DNA of 33,286 nucleotides from Opitutaceae bacterium (GCA_016711225.1 JADJTK010000037.1:1-33286), one strand, 5' to 3'. Shown: positions 19,664-28,426, counted from the first letter of the stretch. Translations and numbers: made by a program. The notes: generated by a model from the letters alone, not told the origin.

Positions 19664-21627
19664 ATGAGAACGCGCCGCCTCGCCTCCCTAATCCCTCCTC
19701 CTCCCGGCCGTCGCCCTCGGGCAGTCGGCCTCCACCGGCCAGTGACTCCGCACCCGCCGCTGACGAGATCGTGAAACTCGACGCCTTCCCCGTGATCGAA
19801 AGCCCGATCGTCGCGTCGACCGGCATCGACTCCCTTGGCAGCAAGGTCACCACCATCTCCGCCGCGCAGTTCGCCTCGCTCAACGCCACCGACCTCCAGT
19901 CCGCGCTGCGCGAGACGCCCGGTGCGGATCGTCACCCACCACAACGCCGTCGGCAGCTTCGGCGGCGGCGAGGGCGGCGCGGTCTTCATCCGCGGCATGG
20001 GTACGGCGCGCCCCGGCGCCGAAATCCAGCTCTCCATCGACGGCATCCCCAGCTACAACAGCGTCTGGACACACCCGATCCTCGACATGCTCAACGTCGA
20101 CCTCGCGCGCGACCTCACCGTCTACAAGGGCGCCCAGCCCGTGCTCTACGGCAACATGGCCTTCGCCGTCGTCGACCTCGCGCCGAAGTATCAGGAGCAG
20201 CCCGGCACCTCCGGCCGCCTCGCCCTCACCGCCGGCTCCTTCGGCACCTGGTCCGCCCTCGCCGAGGGCGGCACCCGCACCGAGTCCTTCGACGCCTACG
20301 CGCTCGCCAGCACCCGCGCCTCCGACGGCGACCGCCCGGATTCCGACGGCCGTCTCCGCTCCTTCTATACGCGCCTCGGCTGGGTACTTTCCCCACACTG
20401 GAACGCCCACGTCATTTACAACCGCACCGACAACTTCGCCAACGACCCCGGCCCCGATGCCGCTCTTGTCCCCGCCTCTCAGCTCTACGCCAACGGCCGT
20501 TTCGCCGACGAGAACGACCTCGCCGTCGCCACCCTCGCGCACAAGTACGGTTCGTTCGAGGGGTACGTGAAACCCTACTACTCCAGCGGCACGCTCAGCT
20601 GGACCGGCCAGTTCAACACCACCACCAAGCTCAACACCGACGACACCGTCACCGACTACATCCACTACGGCGTGAAAGCGCGCGAGACCGTCCGCCCGTG
20701 GACCGGAGCCGAACTGCTCGCTGGCCTCGACCTCGACTTCCTCACGGGCAAGTATCGCACCGTCGTCAACGGCGTCGCCTCCTCCTTCCCCCGCAAGTTC
20801 GCCCGTATCGTCCAGCCCTACGCCTCGTTCGGCCAACTCTGGGAGCTCGGTTCCGGCTGGTCCGTGAAACCCTCGGTCGGCGCACGCTATTTCGACCACA
20901 GCCTCTTCGCCGACGAGTTCGCCCCGCAGGCCGGTCTCCTCATCGCTGGCTCCGGCTTCGAGTTCCACAGCTCCGCCGCCCGCGGCGTGAACTACCCCGG
21001 CTTCTACGTCATGGCGTATCCCCCGGGCAACAACTTGCACCGCGAGCTTGAGGCCGAGAAGGTCGACCACTTCGAGGTCGGCGTGAGCCGCCGCTTCGGT
21101 TCGCTCGTCAAAGCCGAGTTCACCTATTTCCGCGACCGCGGCACCGACCGCATCATCACCTCTTTCCTCCCTACCCGCCAGTTTGGAGGAACCTCGCCCG
21201 CTACCGCACCGAGGGCGCCGAGGCCGCCGTCACCATCACTCCGACACGCGACCTTTCGCTCTTCGGCGCTGTGACGACGATGAGCACCACTCCCGACGAC
21301 CTGCCCTACGCGCCCGAGTGGTCCGCCAGCGCCGGCCTCAACTGGCGTTTCGCGGAGAAGTTCCGACTCAGCGTCGACGGCCAGTACGTCGGCTCACGCT
21401 ACGTCACCTCCCGCGCCCGTGCCATCAACGCCCTCAACACGGCTCGCCTCGATGCCTATGCGCTCCTCAACGCCCGCCTCGCCTACGATTTCGCCCTGCC
21501 CGAGTGGAAACTCGCCGGCGAGTGGTTCGTCGCCGGCGAGAACCTTGGCGATACCGAGTACGAGCAGAAGTACGGCTACCCGATGCCCGGCATCAACGGC
21601 ACCGTCGGCGTCAGCCTGAAGTTCTAG
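19664..21627 (+). CDS. TonB-dependent outer-membrane receptor, probably for a metal chelate (frame-broken)
   Basis: About 650 residues. ATG 19664 opens a signal peptide split over frames (MRTRRLASL..., then LLLPAVALGQSAS). The mature start is DEIVKLDAFPVIESPIV. The plug domain shows FASLNATDLQSALRETPG, then, after a frame change near 19920, GGAVFIRGMGTARPGAEIQL and SIDGIPSYNSVWTH. The rest is a beta-barrel with alternating aromatic strands; a last frame change near 21185 leads to ARYRTEGAEAAVTITPTRDL and an end at GTVGVSLKF with the usual terminal Phe. Such receptors import scarce ligands using TonB energy. The position between nikR and a TroA-type ABC importer suggests nickel or zinc, free or chelated. 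The breaks near 19695, 19735, 19920 and 21185 look like indel errors. Confidence 0.85.
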
Positions 21628-21703
21628 GTCGCAAACAAGGTGGACCGTGTTGCCCTCAACGCGGTCGCCGGGCCCAAGTCGGCTTACTCCCGCTGAAATC
21701 TCC

Positions 21704-22520
21704 ATGCGCCACTTCCTTCGCCCCACCGTCGCGCTACTGTTCGCTGCGCTCGCGCTTCTCACACACCGCGCCCACCCAGCCGAGCACGCCGTCGTCATCA
21801 CCACGACATCGACACTCGGCGCCGCGGCGCAGGCGGTGGGAGGCGACAGCGTGAGCGTCGAGACAATCCTGCCGCCCGGCAGTTGCCCAGGCCACTTCGA
21901 CCTCGAACCCGCCCAGGTCCGTCGCCTGCTCGCCTGCGAGCTCTTCCTGCGCCACGACTTTCAGTCGTTCCTCGACGGACGCCTGCTGGCCAACGGCGTC
22001 GCGCGCGACCGCATCGCCGCGCTACCGGCCGCCGGCGGCCTCTGTGTCCCGGATACATTCGTCGCACTCGGCCGCGCCGCCGCCGAGGCGCTTGCCGTCC
22101 GCCTGCCGGGCGAAACCGAGGCGCTTCGCACCCGCGCCGAGGCGCTCGCCCACGAGGCGCAAACCCGCGGCAACACACTCCTCGCCCGCACCGCCCGCCT
22201 GCGCGGCAAACCCGTCGCCGGCGCGCTGCACCAGGCCGCGTTCCTGCGCTGGCTCGGACTCGATGTGCGCTGCGTGCTCCCGGGCGGCGACGATCCCACG
22301 CCGGGCGCCGTCTCCCGCGCCCTGACCGAAATCCGCGCGACCGGTGCGCTCGCGATCGTCGGCAACGTCCCCAGTGGCCGAAGACTGCCCTCCACACTCG
22401 CCAGCCGCGGCCCTCCGCTCGTCATGTTCGACAACTTCCCGCCCTCCCCGCGCGCCTGCCGATTACTGGGCCATGCTCGACCACAACGTCGACCTCCTGC
22501 TCGCCGCGCTCCCCGAATAG
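21704..22520 (+). CDS. TroA/ZnuA-type metal ABC transporter substrate-binding protein (one frameshift)
   Basis: About 272 residues from ATG 21704, with a signal peptide (MRHFLRPTVALLFAALALLT...HPAEH). The fold markers of cluster A-I binding proteins are present: AVVITTTSTLGAAAQAVGGD, the metal-site loop GSCPGHFDLEPAQVRRL (His in place of the usual DPHxYE), LFLRHDFQSFLD with a second His, and ALHQAAFLRWLGLDV with a third. A frame change near 22455 (DNFPPSP...) is followed by DYWAMLDHNVDLLLAALPE and the stop at 22520. It should capture a divalent metal in the periplasm. No His-rich loop is present, unlike many ZnuA proteins. It lies 76 bases after the receptor and 4 bases before the ATPase gene. 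Confidence 0.85.
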
Positions 22521-22524
22521 CTCC

Positions 22525-23320
22525 ATGTCGGACCCGGTCGTCACCCTCGCCAACGTCTCCGTCCGCCACTCCGGCCGGGCATTGCTGGACGACGTCACGC
22601 TTGCGCTCCCACGCGGCAGTTTCACCGCCGTGCTCGGCCCCAACGGCGCCGGTAAGACCACATTGTTGCGCGTGCTCGACGGCGAACTCGCACCCACCAC
22701 CGGCACCCGCCGTATCCTCGGCTCCGATCCGGCCGCACTCGACTGGCGCAGCGGCGCGACGTGGCGTCGCCGAATCGGCGTGATGCCCCAACTCGCCGAA
22801 CACGCTCCGCCCATCCCGCTCTCCGTGCGCGAGGTCGTCGCCATCGCCCGCGTCGCCCAGCCCGCACCGGATGATTCCGCCCGAGTCACACGCTGGATCG
22901 ATCGCCTCGGCCTCGGCGCGCTCGCCGACCGACCCTTCGGTCGCCTCTCCGGCGGAGAACAACGCCGCACGCATCTTGCGCGCGTCTTCGCCCAGGAGCC
23001 CGAGCTCGTACTGCTCGACGAACCCGCCGGCCACCCTCGATTTTCCCGCGCAGGAATCACTCGTGCGCCTGCTCCACGAACTCTGGCACGAAAGCGGCAC
23101 GACGATCGTGCTCGTCACCCACGACCTGCGACACCTGCCACCCGGCCCTCTCGCATGTCGTGCTCCTACGCGAGGGCCGCGTCGTCCGCCAGGGCACGCC
23201 GAGGAAACGCTCACCGCCGAGGCCCTGAGCGAAACCTTCGGCCAACCGGTCAAGGTGTATCGTCATCGCGGACGCTGGACCGCCACTGCGGAGGTGCGCG
23301 ATGAATCGAGCTTGAGCTGA
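22525..23320 (+). CDS. Metal ABC transporter ATP-binding protein, ZnuC/TroB type (frame-broken)
   Basis: About 264 residues from ATG 22525. Walker A is GPNGAGKTT, the Q-loop is VMPQLAE, the signature LSGGEQRR, Walker B ELVLLDEPAG, and the H-loop VLVTHDLRHL. The tail includes VVLLREGRVVRQGTP and ETFGQPVKVYRHRGRW, as in zinc/manganese importers. Frame changes near 23030, 23140 and 23197 split the ATPase domain after Walker B; without them the reading is smooth. It powers the neighbouring permease. The four-base gap to the binding protein and overlap with the permease show one transcription unit. Confidence 0.87.
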
Positions 23321-24096
23321 AGTGGTGGCTCGCCGCACTCGCCGGCGGAGTCGGCTGTGGCCTCGCGGGCTTCTTCCTGCTCGCGCTCCAAGTGCCGTTC
23401 CTTGCCGTCTGCCTCGCCCACGCCGCTCTCGCCGGCGCCGTACTCGGTCTGGCCGTCGGCTGGTCGCCGCCCGCCTGCGCCTTCGCGGGTGCGTTGCTCG
23501 CCGCCGGCTTGCTCGGGCCACTCGCCGACCGCTCGCGCCTCTCGCGCGAGGCGATGGCCGGCGTGTTGTTCTCGCTCTCGCTCGGCCTGGCGTTTCTTGG
23601 CATCGGAATCATGGCGACACACCGCGGCGAGGCGCTCGGCCTGATGTGGGGCAACCTGCTCCTCCTGCGTTGGGGCGATGTCGCCGCACTCGTCGCCGTA
23701 GCGCTCGCGGGTGGGTTGTTCGCCTGGCGCTACCTGCCGCAACTCCGCGCCGTGCTCTTCGACCGTCGCATCGCCCGCGCGAGCGGACTCCCGGCCGCGG
23801 CGTTTACCTACGCGTTGCTCGCGTGGAGCGGCCTCGCTGTCGCCGTGAACCTTGAAGCTGTCGGCGGCCTCATGCTCTACAGCCTGCTCATCAACCCCGC
23901 CGCCGCCGCACGCCAACTCAGCGAACGCTTCATGCCCGCACTGCTGCTCTCCGTCGCGCTCTCGGTCGCCAGCGCCACCGGCGGCCTCGGACTCGCCATC
24001 GTCTGCGAATGGCCCGCCGGCGCCTGCATCGTGCTCGTCTCCAGCTGTATCTTCGCCGCCGCCACCGCCATGAAACTTCGCCGCTCCGCCTTCTGA
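23301..24096 (+). CDS. ABC-3 family metal permease, ZnuB/TroC type
   Basis: About 264 residues and 7-8 membrane segments. Typical stretches are GVLFSLSLGLAFLGIGIMAT, LMWGNLLLLRWGDV, the coupling region RRIARASGLPAAAFTYALLA, and VGGLMLYSLLINPAAAARQL. This matches the ABC-3 family that moves zinc, manganese or iron. The frame of the body has no good start: TGA lies shortly upstream. ATG 23301 inside the end of the ATPase gene would fit as MNRA followed by LELKWWLAALAGG with one base added near 23311, so I take it as the start. The gene therefore overlaps the ATPase by about 20 bases. Confidence 0.85.
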
Positions 24097-24143
24097 ACCG
24101 ACACCTATAGCAGGCTGCATGCAGACGATCACCTCTCTCGCCT

Positions 24144-24809
24144 ATGTGTAAACAGCATAGCGCCGTTCCAGTCTCGTTGGTCTCCGGCCTCGCACCCGTC
24201 GTCCCGCGCCGGCCCACCTCGACAAGCAAGGCTCTTCGACCACATCGCGCGCGAGCACGACGGCTTCGCCTTCACACCCGAGGACGCTCCGAAACTCGCC
24301 ACCCTGCGCGCCCGCCTCGGCGACCTCCGCGGGCTGCACATCGTCGAGCCCGGCTGCGGCTCCGGCCACCTCACCGCGCACCTCGCCACCTGGGTCGGCC
24401 CACATGGACAGGTGGTCGCGTTCGATCCAGCGCCGGCATGATTGGGCGCACCCGCGCCCGCACCGCCGCCCTCGCACAGGTCGCAACCCCCCAGTCGACG
24501 CTCGAAGCGCTCCCGCTGCCCGCCGCCACGTTCGACGCCGTCGTCTGTTTCCGCGTGTGGCCGCATTTCGAGGACGAGGAACGAGCGCTCGCGGTCGTCG
24601 CCCGCTGGCTCCGCCCCGACGGCCGACTGCTCATCGTGCACTGGGACGGACGCGAGAAACTCAACGCCATCCACGCCTCCCACCACGCCGTCGTGGCCGA
24701 CGTCTTCCCGCCCCGCGCCCAACTCGAATCCGCCCTCGTCCGCTACGGTTTCACCGTCACGACCTGGATCGATACCTCCGCGGAGATCTTCATCGCGGCA
24801 ACGCATTGA
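24144..24809 (+). CDS. Class I SAM-dependent methyltransferase (frame-broken)
   Basis: The SAM-binding motif I is clear in one frame: LFDHIAREHDGFAFTPEDAP, then LHIVEPGCGSGHLTAHLATW and VVAFDPAPA. After a frame change near 24437 the other frame gives LEALPLPAATFDAVVCFRVW, then RWLRPDGRLLIVHWDG and a C-terminus ending in EIFIAATH. Together these are the Rossmann core of class I methyltransferases. The true start is uncertain: ATG 24144 opens one frame, but the conserved part begins near 24220 in another. It is the last gene after the metal ABC importer and convergent with the COG0523 gene. The substrate is unknown; small methyltransferases beside metal uptake genes sometimes modify chelators, but nothing here proves it. 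Confidence 0.7.
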   Translation: MCKQHSAVPVSLVSGLAPVVPRRPTSTSKALRPHRARARRLRLHTRGRSETRHPARPPRRPPRAAHRRARLRLRPPHRAPRHLGRPTWTGGRVRSSAGMIGRTRARTAALAQVATPQSTLEALPLPAATFDAVVCFRVWPHFEDEERALAVVARWLRPDGRLLIVHWDGREKLNAIHASHHAVVADVFPPRAQLESALVRYGFTVTTWIDTSAEIFIAATH

Positions 24810-24902
24810 AGGGTCGTCCGTACCGCCTTCAGAGCTCACGAGAGATTGGACTGCCCGGGCTGGCAACCCCGACCTCCCGTGCGCAACTACACCGGCCGAT
24901 CC

Positions 24903-26102
24903 TCACGACAGGCACGCCTCCAGCTCGCGCCGCAGGGAGGCCTCGTCCAACCCGCGGCCGATGAAGACCAGCTCCTGCCGGCGGTCACCATGCGGTTCCT
25001 GCCAGGTCGCACGGATCCCCGCGGGAATCTCCTCCTCCGTCAGCACGCCGCCCTCCCGCAACGCCGCTGCCCACGTGCCAACCGGCTCGCAGCGATACAC
25101 GCCACCGGCCAGCGAGAGAAAGCCAATGTCGTCCGGGCGCTCGCGCGCCCAGAAAAACCCCTTCGCCCGCACGACCCCGGGCAGGCCGGCGGCGAACAGA
25201 GCGGCCAACCGCCCCGCATCGAACGGCCGGCGCTCGGAGAACAGGAAGGTGTGTAGCCCGTATTTCTCCGCCGAGGTCTCCACCGGGACCGGCGCGGGAC
25301 GGCGCAGTGCGCCGAACCCGCCGCGGTGCAACCCGGGGGTGGCCTGGCCGGCCGCGCGGTTGAGCACGCGCACCCATGTAGCCGGCGCTTCGGTACGCTC
25401 GGCGTAGCGGTCCGGCCCCGGCCAAACGCCCGCCGGCAGCTCGCTCTGCACCACGCGGTGGATCTCCGCCCGCGGGTTGACCCCGGCCACCAGCGCCGCC
25501 GCCTCGTCGATCCACTCGGGAAACGCCACCAGGTCGGGTTTGTTCAGCGCCACGATGTCCGCCCCCTCGATCTGCTCGAACATCAGATCCGACAACGGCC
25601 GCGGGCGCTCGTCCTCGCGCGCGGCCCGCCGGTGGCCGGCTGCGTCGCGGCAGTGCCGCAGAAGTTCCGATACATCGACAATCGCGAGCACCGCGTGCAG
25701 TCGCGCGAAGTCGGAGAGGCCGCGCCCGAACTCGTTGCGCTCGGTGAACAGCCGCACCAGCGGCTGGGGCTCCGCCACACCGGAGCACTCGACAATGATG
25801 TGATCGTGTTCGCGGCGCGCCGCCAGCCCGGCCAGGGTCTCGGCCAGTTCGTCGCGCACGCTGCAGCAGATGCAGCCGTTGGTCAGCTCAATGGTCGTCG
25901 CCGGGCCGCCGTTGCCGCCCACCCGGCGCACCAGCGCGGCATCGATGTTGATCGCGCCCACGTCATTCACGATCACCGCGAGCTTGAGCCCGTGCGGTTC
26001 CGTGAGGGCGCGCGTGAGCCACGTGGTTTTGCCCGCGCCGAGGAAGCCGGTGACAATGGTGACCGCGGGCAACGCGGCAGGAGAACTGGCGGAACGATGC
26101 AT
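24903..26102 (-). CDS. COG0523 (CobW/P47K) GTPase metallochaperone 1
   Basis: 399 residues from ATG 26102, unbroken. The P-loop GFLGAGKTTWL lies near residue 17, the metal-binding CxCC motif in ELTNGCICCSVRDEL near 78, then EPQPLVRLF, the G3/G4 region VALNKPDL, and the C-terminal CobW domain from KYGLHTFLFSERRPFD to RRQELVFIGRGLDEASLRRE. Members of this family use GTP to load metals onto client proteins; one subset is induced by zinc starvation. It starts 10 bases after the stop of the ThrRS-like gene, so both share the promoter and 17-bp element at 26652-26668. ATG 26102 was chosen because it is close to the P-loop as in homologues; the frame is open further upstream. Confidence 0.92.
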   Translation of the reverse strand: MHRSASSPAALPAVTIVTGFLGAGKTTWLTRALTEPHGLKLAVIVNDVGAINIDAALVRRVGGNGGPATTIELTNGCICCSVRDELAETLAGLAARREHDHIIVECSGVAEPQPLVRLFTERNEFGRGLSDFARLHAVLAIVDVSELLRHCRDAAGHRRAAREDERPRPLSDLMFEQIEGADIVALNKPDLVAFPEWIDEAAALVAGVNPRAEIHRVVQSELPAGVWPGPDRYAERTEAPATWVRVLNRAAGQATPGLHRGGFGALRRPAPVPVETSAEKYGLHTFLFSERRPFDAGRLAALFAAGLPGVVRAKGFFWARERPDDIGFLSLAGGVYRCEPVGTWAAALREGGVLTEEEIPAGIRATWQEPHGDRRQELVFIGRGLDEASLRRELEACLS

Positions 26103-26112
26103 GAAAGGGGGC

Positions 26113-26642
26113 TCAATGCGTGCAGCACGTGCAGGGCATGGGCGCAGGAACCAGCTCGCCGCGCACGCGCACGAAGAGCGTGTCTTTCCCACGGTGGCTC
26201 CACACGGTCGGATGCGCGGCGGTGAGCACGAAGGCCTGCCGCGCCAGTGCGCGCAGCTCGGCCACGCTCTTCAGTGCGCAGTCGCACACGTCGTACACGC
26301 CCTCGAGCTCAAGCAGCGCGATGCGGTCGTGCAACTCGCCCAGCGCGGACACGAACTCACGCCGCCATGGATGCCCGGCAAACAGCCGCGCCGCCTCCGG
26401 CGCCGGCAACTCCAGAGGCGGAACACGCGGGCCCGGCGGATGAGCGAGCGCATCGACTCGCCCAACACGGCCAGCTCCGCGTGGTCGGGCGCGCCGGGCA
26501 GCGCGAAATCCGCATAAAATCCTGTCGCCGTCTCGCCGCTGTCGCCCAGCGACACCTCCGGCCAGCGCCTCGCCCCCGCCGCGGCGAGGACGTGCGCGAG
26601 CAGGTGCTTGGCCTTGTGCTGCGCGATGAAGACGGATTCCAC
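26113..26642 (-). CDS. Free-standing ThrRS editing-domain (tRNA-SAD-like) protein with altered metal site
   Basis: About 177 residues from GTG 26642 (MESVFIAQHKAKHLLAHVLA). It aligns with the N2 editing domain of threonyl-tRNA synthetase: HKAKHLLAH matches the HxxxH metal motif (HSCAHLLGH in E. coli), ETATGFYADFALP matches the GPVIxxGFYYD strand, and APEAARLFAGHPWRREFVSA matches EAxxLFxxxPxKxELI. YDVCDCALKS replaces VDLCRGPHVP, so the second metal motif Cx3H has become CxC. FVLTAAHPTVWSHRGKD matches FKLxSVAGAYWRGD. The tail PCTCCTH is a further Cys/His cluster. One frame change lies near 26430 in a GGGCCC run. It has no aminoacylation domain. Hydrolysis of mischarged tRNA or metal binding are possible; neither is shown. 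It heads an operon with COG0523 GTPase 1. Confidence 0.72.
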
Positions 26643-26651
26643 CCGACCACC

Positions 26652-26668
26652 CTAGCAAAGTCGTCAAG
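26652..26668 (-). promoter_or_regulatory. 17-bp shared element, copy 1 (ThrRS-like/COG0523-1 operon)
   Basis: On the minus strand this reads CTTGACGACTTTGCTAG, identical to copies 2 and 4. It ends 9 bases before the GTG of the ThrRS-like gene. Together with copy 2 it forms a perfect 17-bp inverted repeat with a 20-base C-rich spacer between the two divergent genes. Confidence 0.75.
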
Positions 26669-26688
26669 CCCCCCCAGCGTCGCCGCCC

Positions 26689-26705
26689 CTTGACGACTTT
26701 GCTAG
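26689..26705 (+). promoter_or_regulatory. 17-bp shared element, copy 2 (hisI paralogue)
   Basis: CTTGACGACTTTGCTAG on the plus strand, 16 bases before the ATG of the hisI paralogue. A run of C precedes it, as at the other copies. TTGAC resembles a -35 hexamer, but no AT-rich -10 follows at 16-18 bases. Confidence 0.75.
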
Positions 26706-26721
26706 AGTGAGGGTCCAACCC

Positions 26722-27188
26722 ATGGAATTCCTCCCCCAATCCTCACTGTTCGAGATCGAAGAGGGCGCCAAGCTGCGCCCCAAGTTCGACGAACGCGGCA
26801 TCCTCCCGTGCGTCACCCAGGACGCCATCACCGGCGAGGTGCTGATGGTCGGCTACATGAATGCCGAGGCGCTCGCCCGCACCATCGAGACCGGCCTCGC
26901 CACTACTACTCGCGATCCCGCCGCAAACTCTGGAAGAAGGGCGAGCAGTCCGGCCTCTTCCAACACGTCGAGCGCCTGCTCATCGACGACGACCAGGACT
27001 GCGTGCTGCTCAAGGTGCGCGTGGACGGCGGAGCGTCGTGCCACGTCGGTTACCGTTCATGCTTCTTCCGCGAACTCGCCGACCGCTCCCCTGCCACGGA
27101 TTTCACGCTGCGCTTCCTCGAAACCGAAAAGGTCTTCGACCCGGTCAGGGCCTACGGCGCTCCCGGCTCGCCCGCTCCAGGCCGGTGA
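26722..27188 (+). CDS. hisI: HisI (phosphoribosyl-AMP cyclohydrolase) paralogue with altered zinc site
   Basis: About 155 residues from ATG 26722. GEVLMVGYMNAEALARTIET is the family N-terminus. One C is missing near 26900 (TACTAC should follow GCCACC), after which the frame continues YYSRSRRKLWKKGEQSGLFQ, the substrate-binding loop. Canonical enzymes bind Zn2+ with three Cys: one in DCDxD, one in ACHTG and one in RSCFY. Here ASCHVG and RSCFFRE keep the last two, but DCDQD has become DDDQD, with a Cys four residues later (DDDQDC). The Asp triplet that binds Mg2+ is kept. The enzyme opens the ring of PR-AMP in histidine synthesis. HisI paralogues are known companions of COG0523 genes in zinc-starvation regulons. 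It is divergent from the ThrRS-like gene. Confidence 0.85.
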
Positions 27189-27311
27189 CGGGCAGTCCTT
27201 CCCGCCGCTCCGCCGTCGCGCGACACCTCCGGCCAGCGCCGAGGCACGGCGTGGCGAGGACTTGCGCCAGCAGATGCCTCGCTTCGGTGTAGGCCAGGAG
27301 GGCTGTTTCGA
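27181..27311 (-). pseudogene. Truncated duplicate of the ThrRS editing-domain-like gene
   Basis: The minus strand reads FETALLAYTEARHLLAQVLA, and after a frame change RRWPEVSRDGGA, matching ESVFIAQHKAKHLLAHVLA and RRWPEVSLGDS of the gene at 26113-26642. A run of about 20 bases around RRWPEVS is identical in both. Only about 40 codons remain and the 3' end runs into the end of the hisI paralogue. The HxxxH motif is lost (ExxxH). It is again placed divergently to a metal gene (cbiM), as if the divergent block had been duplicated. Confidence 0.65.
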
Positions 27312-27367
27312 AACGCTAACCACCGAAGAGCCTTCAAGCCCCCCTCCTGCGGCCTCCTCGGCGCCCC

Positions 27368-27384
27368 CTTGACGACTTCTCTAG
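27368..27384 (+). promoter_or_regulatory. 17-bp shared element, copy 3 (cbiMNQO operon)
   Basis: CTTGACGACTTCTCTAG, two changes from the other three copies, again after a C run. It lies 56 bases before the ATG of cbiM at 27441. Confidence 0.68.
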
Positions 27385-27440
27385 TCTCCACGTGCACCGC
27401 ACATGAACACCACCAAACACCAACCGACCCAACACCTCTC

Positions 27441-28148
27441 ATGCACATAATGGAAGGATACCTGCCCGTCGGCCACGCGGTCGGCTGGTCCCTCGCCTCC
27501 GCGCCGTTTCTGGTGTGGGGCATCCGCAAACTCACCAAACAACTGCGCGAACAGCCCGAGTCCCGCCTCGTGCTCGGCGCCAGCGGCGGCTTCGCCTTCG
27601 CGCTCTCCGCGCTGAAGCTCCCGTCGGTCACCGGCAGTTGTTCGCACCCAACCGGCGTCGGGCTCGGCGCGATCCTCTTCGGCCCGGCGACGATGTGCGT
27701 GCTCGGTTTTGTGGTACTGTTGTTCCAGGCACTGCTGCTCGCCCATGGCGGGCTCACCACCATCGGTGCCAACACGTTCTCGATGGCGATCGTCGGCAGC
27801 TTCGTCGCCTACGGCCTCTACCGTGGCGGCGCCACGCTCCGGCTGCCGACCAACCTCTCGGTCTTCCTCGCCGCCGCTCTTGGCGACCTCGCCACCTACA
27901 CGGTGACATCCTTCCAACTCGCGCTGGCGTTTCCCGACCCCGTGAACGGTTTCGCCGGCTCGGCGGTGAAATTCCTCGGCGTCTTCGCCGTCACCCAGAT
28001 CCCCTTGGCGATCAGCGAGGGTCTGCTGACGGTCCTCGTGCTCAACCTGCTGCGCAGCCATGCGGGCGAACAGATCACGGCGCTCGTGCCGGCGTTGAAG
28101 GGGGTCTCCAAATGGAGTAGCACTACGTGCTGCTCCTGCTTGGCGTAG
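27441..28148 (+). CDS. cbiM: CbiM-type ECF transporter substrate-binding permease
   Basis: 236 residues from ATG 27441 (MHIMEGYLPVGHAVGW), the invariant N-terminus with metal ligand His2. SVTGSCSHPTGVGLGAILFG carries the conserved His that completes the binding site, and LLAHGGLTTIGANTFSMAIV is the family core. Six or more membrane segments follow. In CbiM/NikM the N-terminus folds in to bind Co2+ or Ni2+; metal choice here is open, and the control element it shares with zinc-linked genes makes zinc possible. The natural end is probably ...LKGVSK; the frame as read runs on to 28148 (SSTTCCSCLA) over the start of cbiN, likely because of a local sequence error. Earlier Met at 27412 leads to a stop and is not used. 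Confidence 0.9.
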   Translation: MHIMEGYLPVGHAVGWSLASAPFLVWGIRKLTKQLREQPESRLVLGASGGFAFALSALKLPSVTGSCSHPTGVGLGAILFGPATMCVLGFVVLLFQALLLAHGGLTTIGANTFSMAIVGSFVAYGLYRGGATLRLPTNLSVFLAAALGDLATYTVTSFQLALAFPDPVNGFAGSAVKFLGVFAVTQIPLAISEGLLTVLVLNLLRSHAGEQITALVPALKGVSKWSSTTCCSCLA

Positions 28149-28426
28149 TCGTGCTCGCGCTGATCCCGCTCTTCACCGTAAAACCCGCCCACGAGGGCGA
28201 AGAGATCTTCGGCGGTGCCGACGGCCACGCCGAGAGCGCCATCACAGAAATCCGCCCCGACTACCAGCCGTGGTTCACCCCGCTCTGGGAACCGCCGAGC
28301 GGCGAGATCGAGAGCCTGCTCTTCGGCCTCCAGGCCGCGCTCGGTGCCGGCGCCATCGCCTACTGCCTCGGCTACTACCGCGGACGCCGCGGAGCCGCCA
28401 AACCCGCCGATGCTGCGCTCGGTTGA
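28112..28426 (+). CDS. cbiN: CbiN-type ECF transporter component with in-frame TAG at codon 3
   Basis: About 104 residues. ATG 28112 reads ATG GAG TAG CAC TAC, then VLLLLGVVVLALIPLFTVKP in the same frame. GGADGHAESAITEIRPDYQP and PLWEPPSGEIESLLFGLQAA are the CbiN signature, ending in a second membrane helix and a basic tail. The TAG sits where CAG or similar would give MEQHYVLLLL, so it is a C-to-T change or read error. If it is real, translation could restart at GTG 28127, which would still keep the first helix. CbiN has two membrane segments and helps load metal into CbiM. Confidence 0.82.

Noticed and set aside
19880..21070. Long minus-strand frame opposite the TonB receptor
   Set aside because: Gly/Val/Glu-rich antisense shadow; the plus strand carries clear plug and barrel motifs.
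22961..24132. Minus-strand frames opposite the ABC transporter genes
   Set aside because: Low-complexity antisense shadows without motifs.
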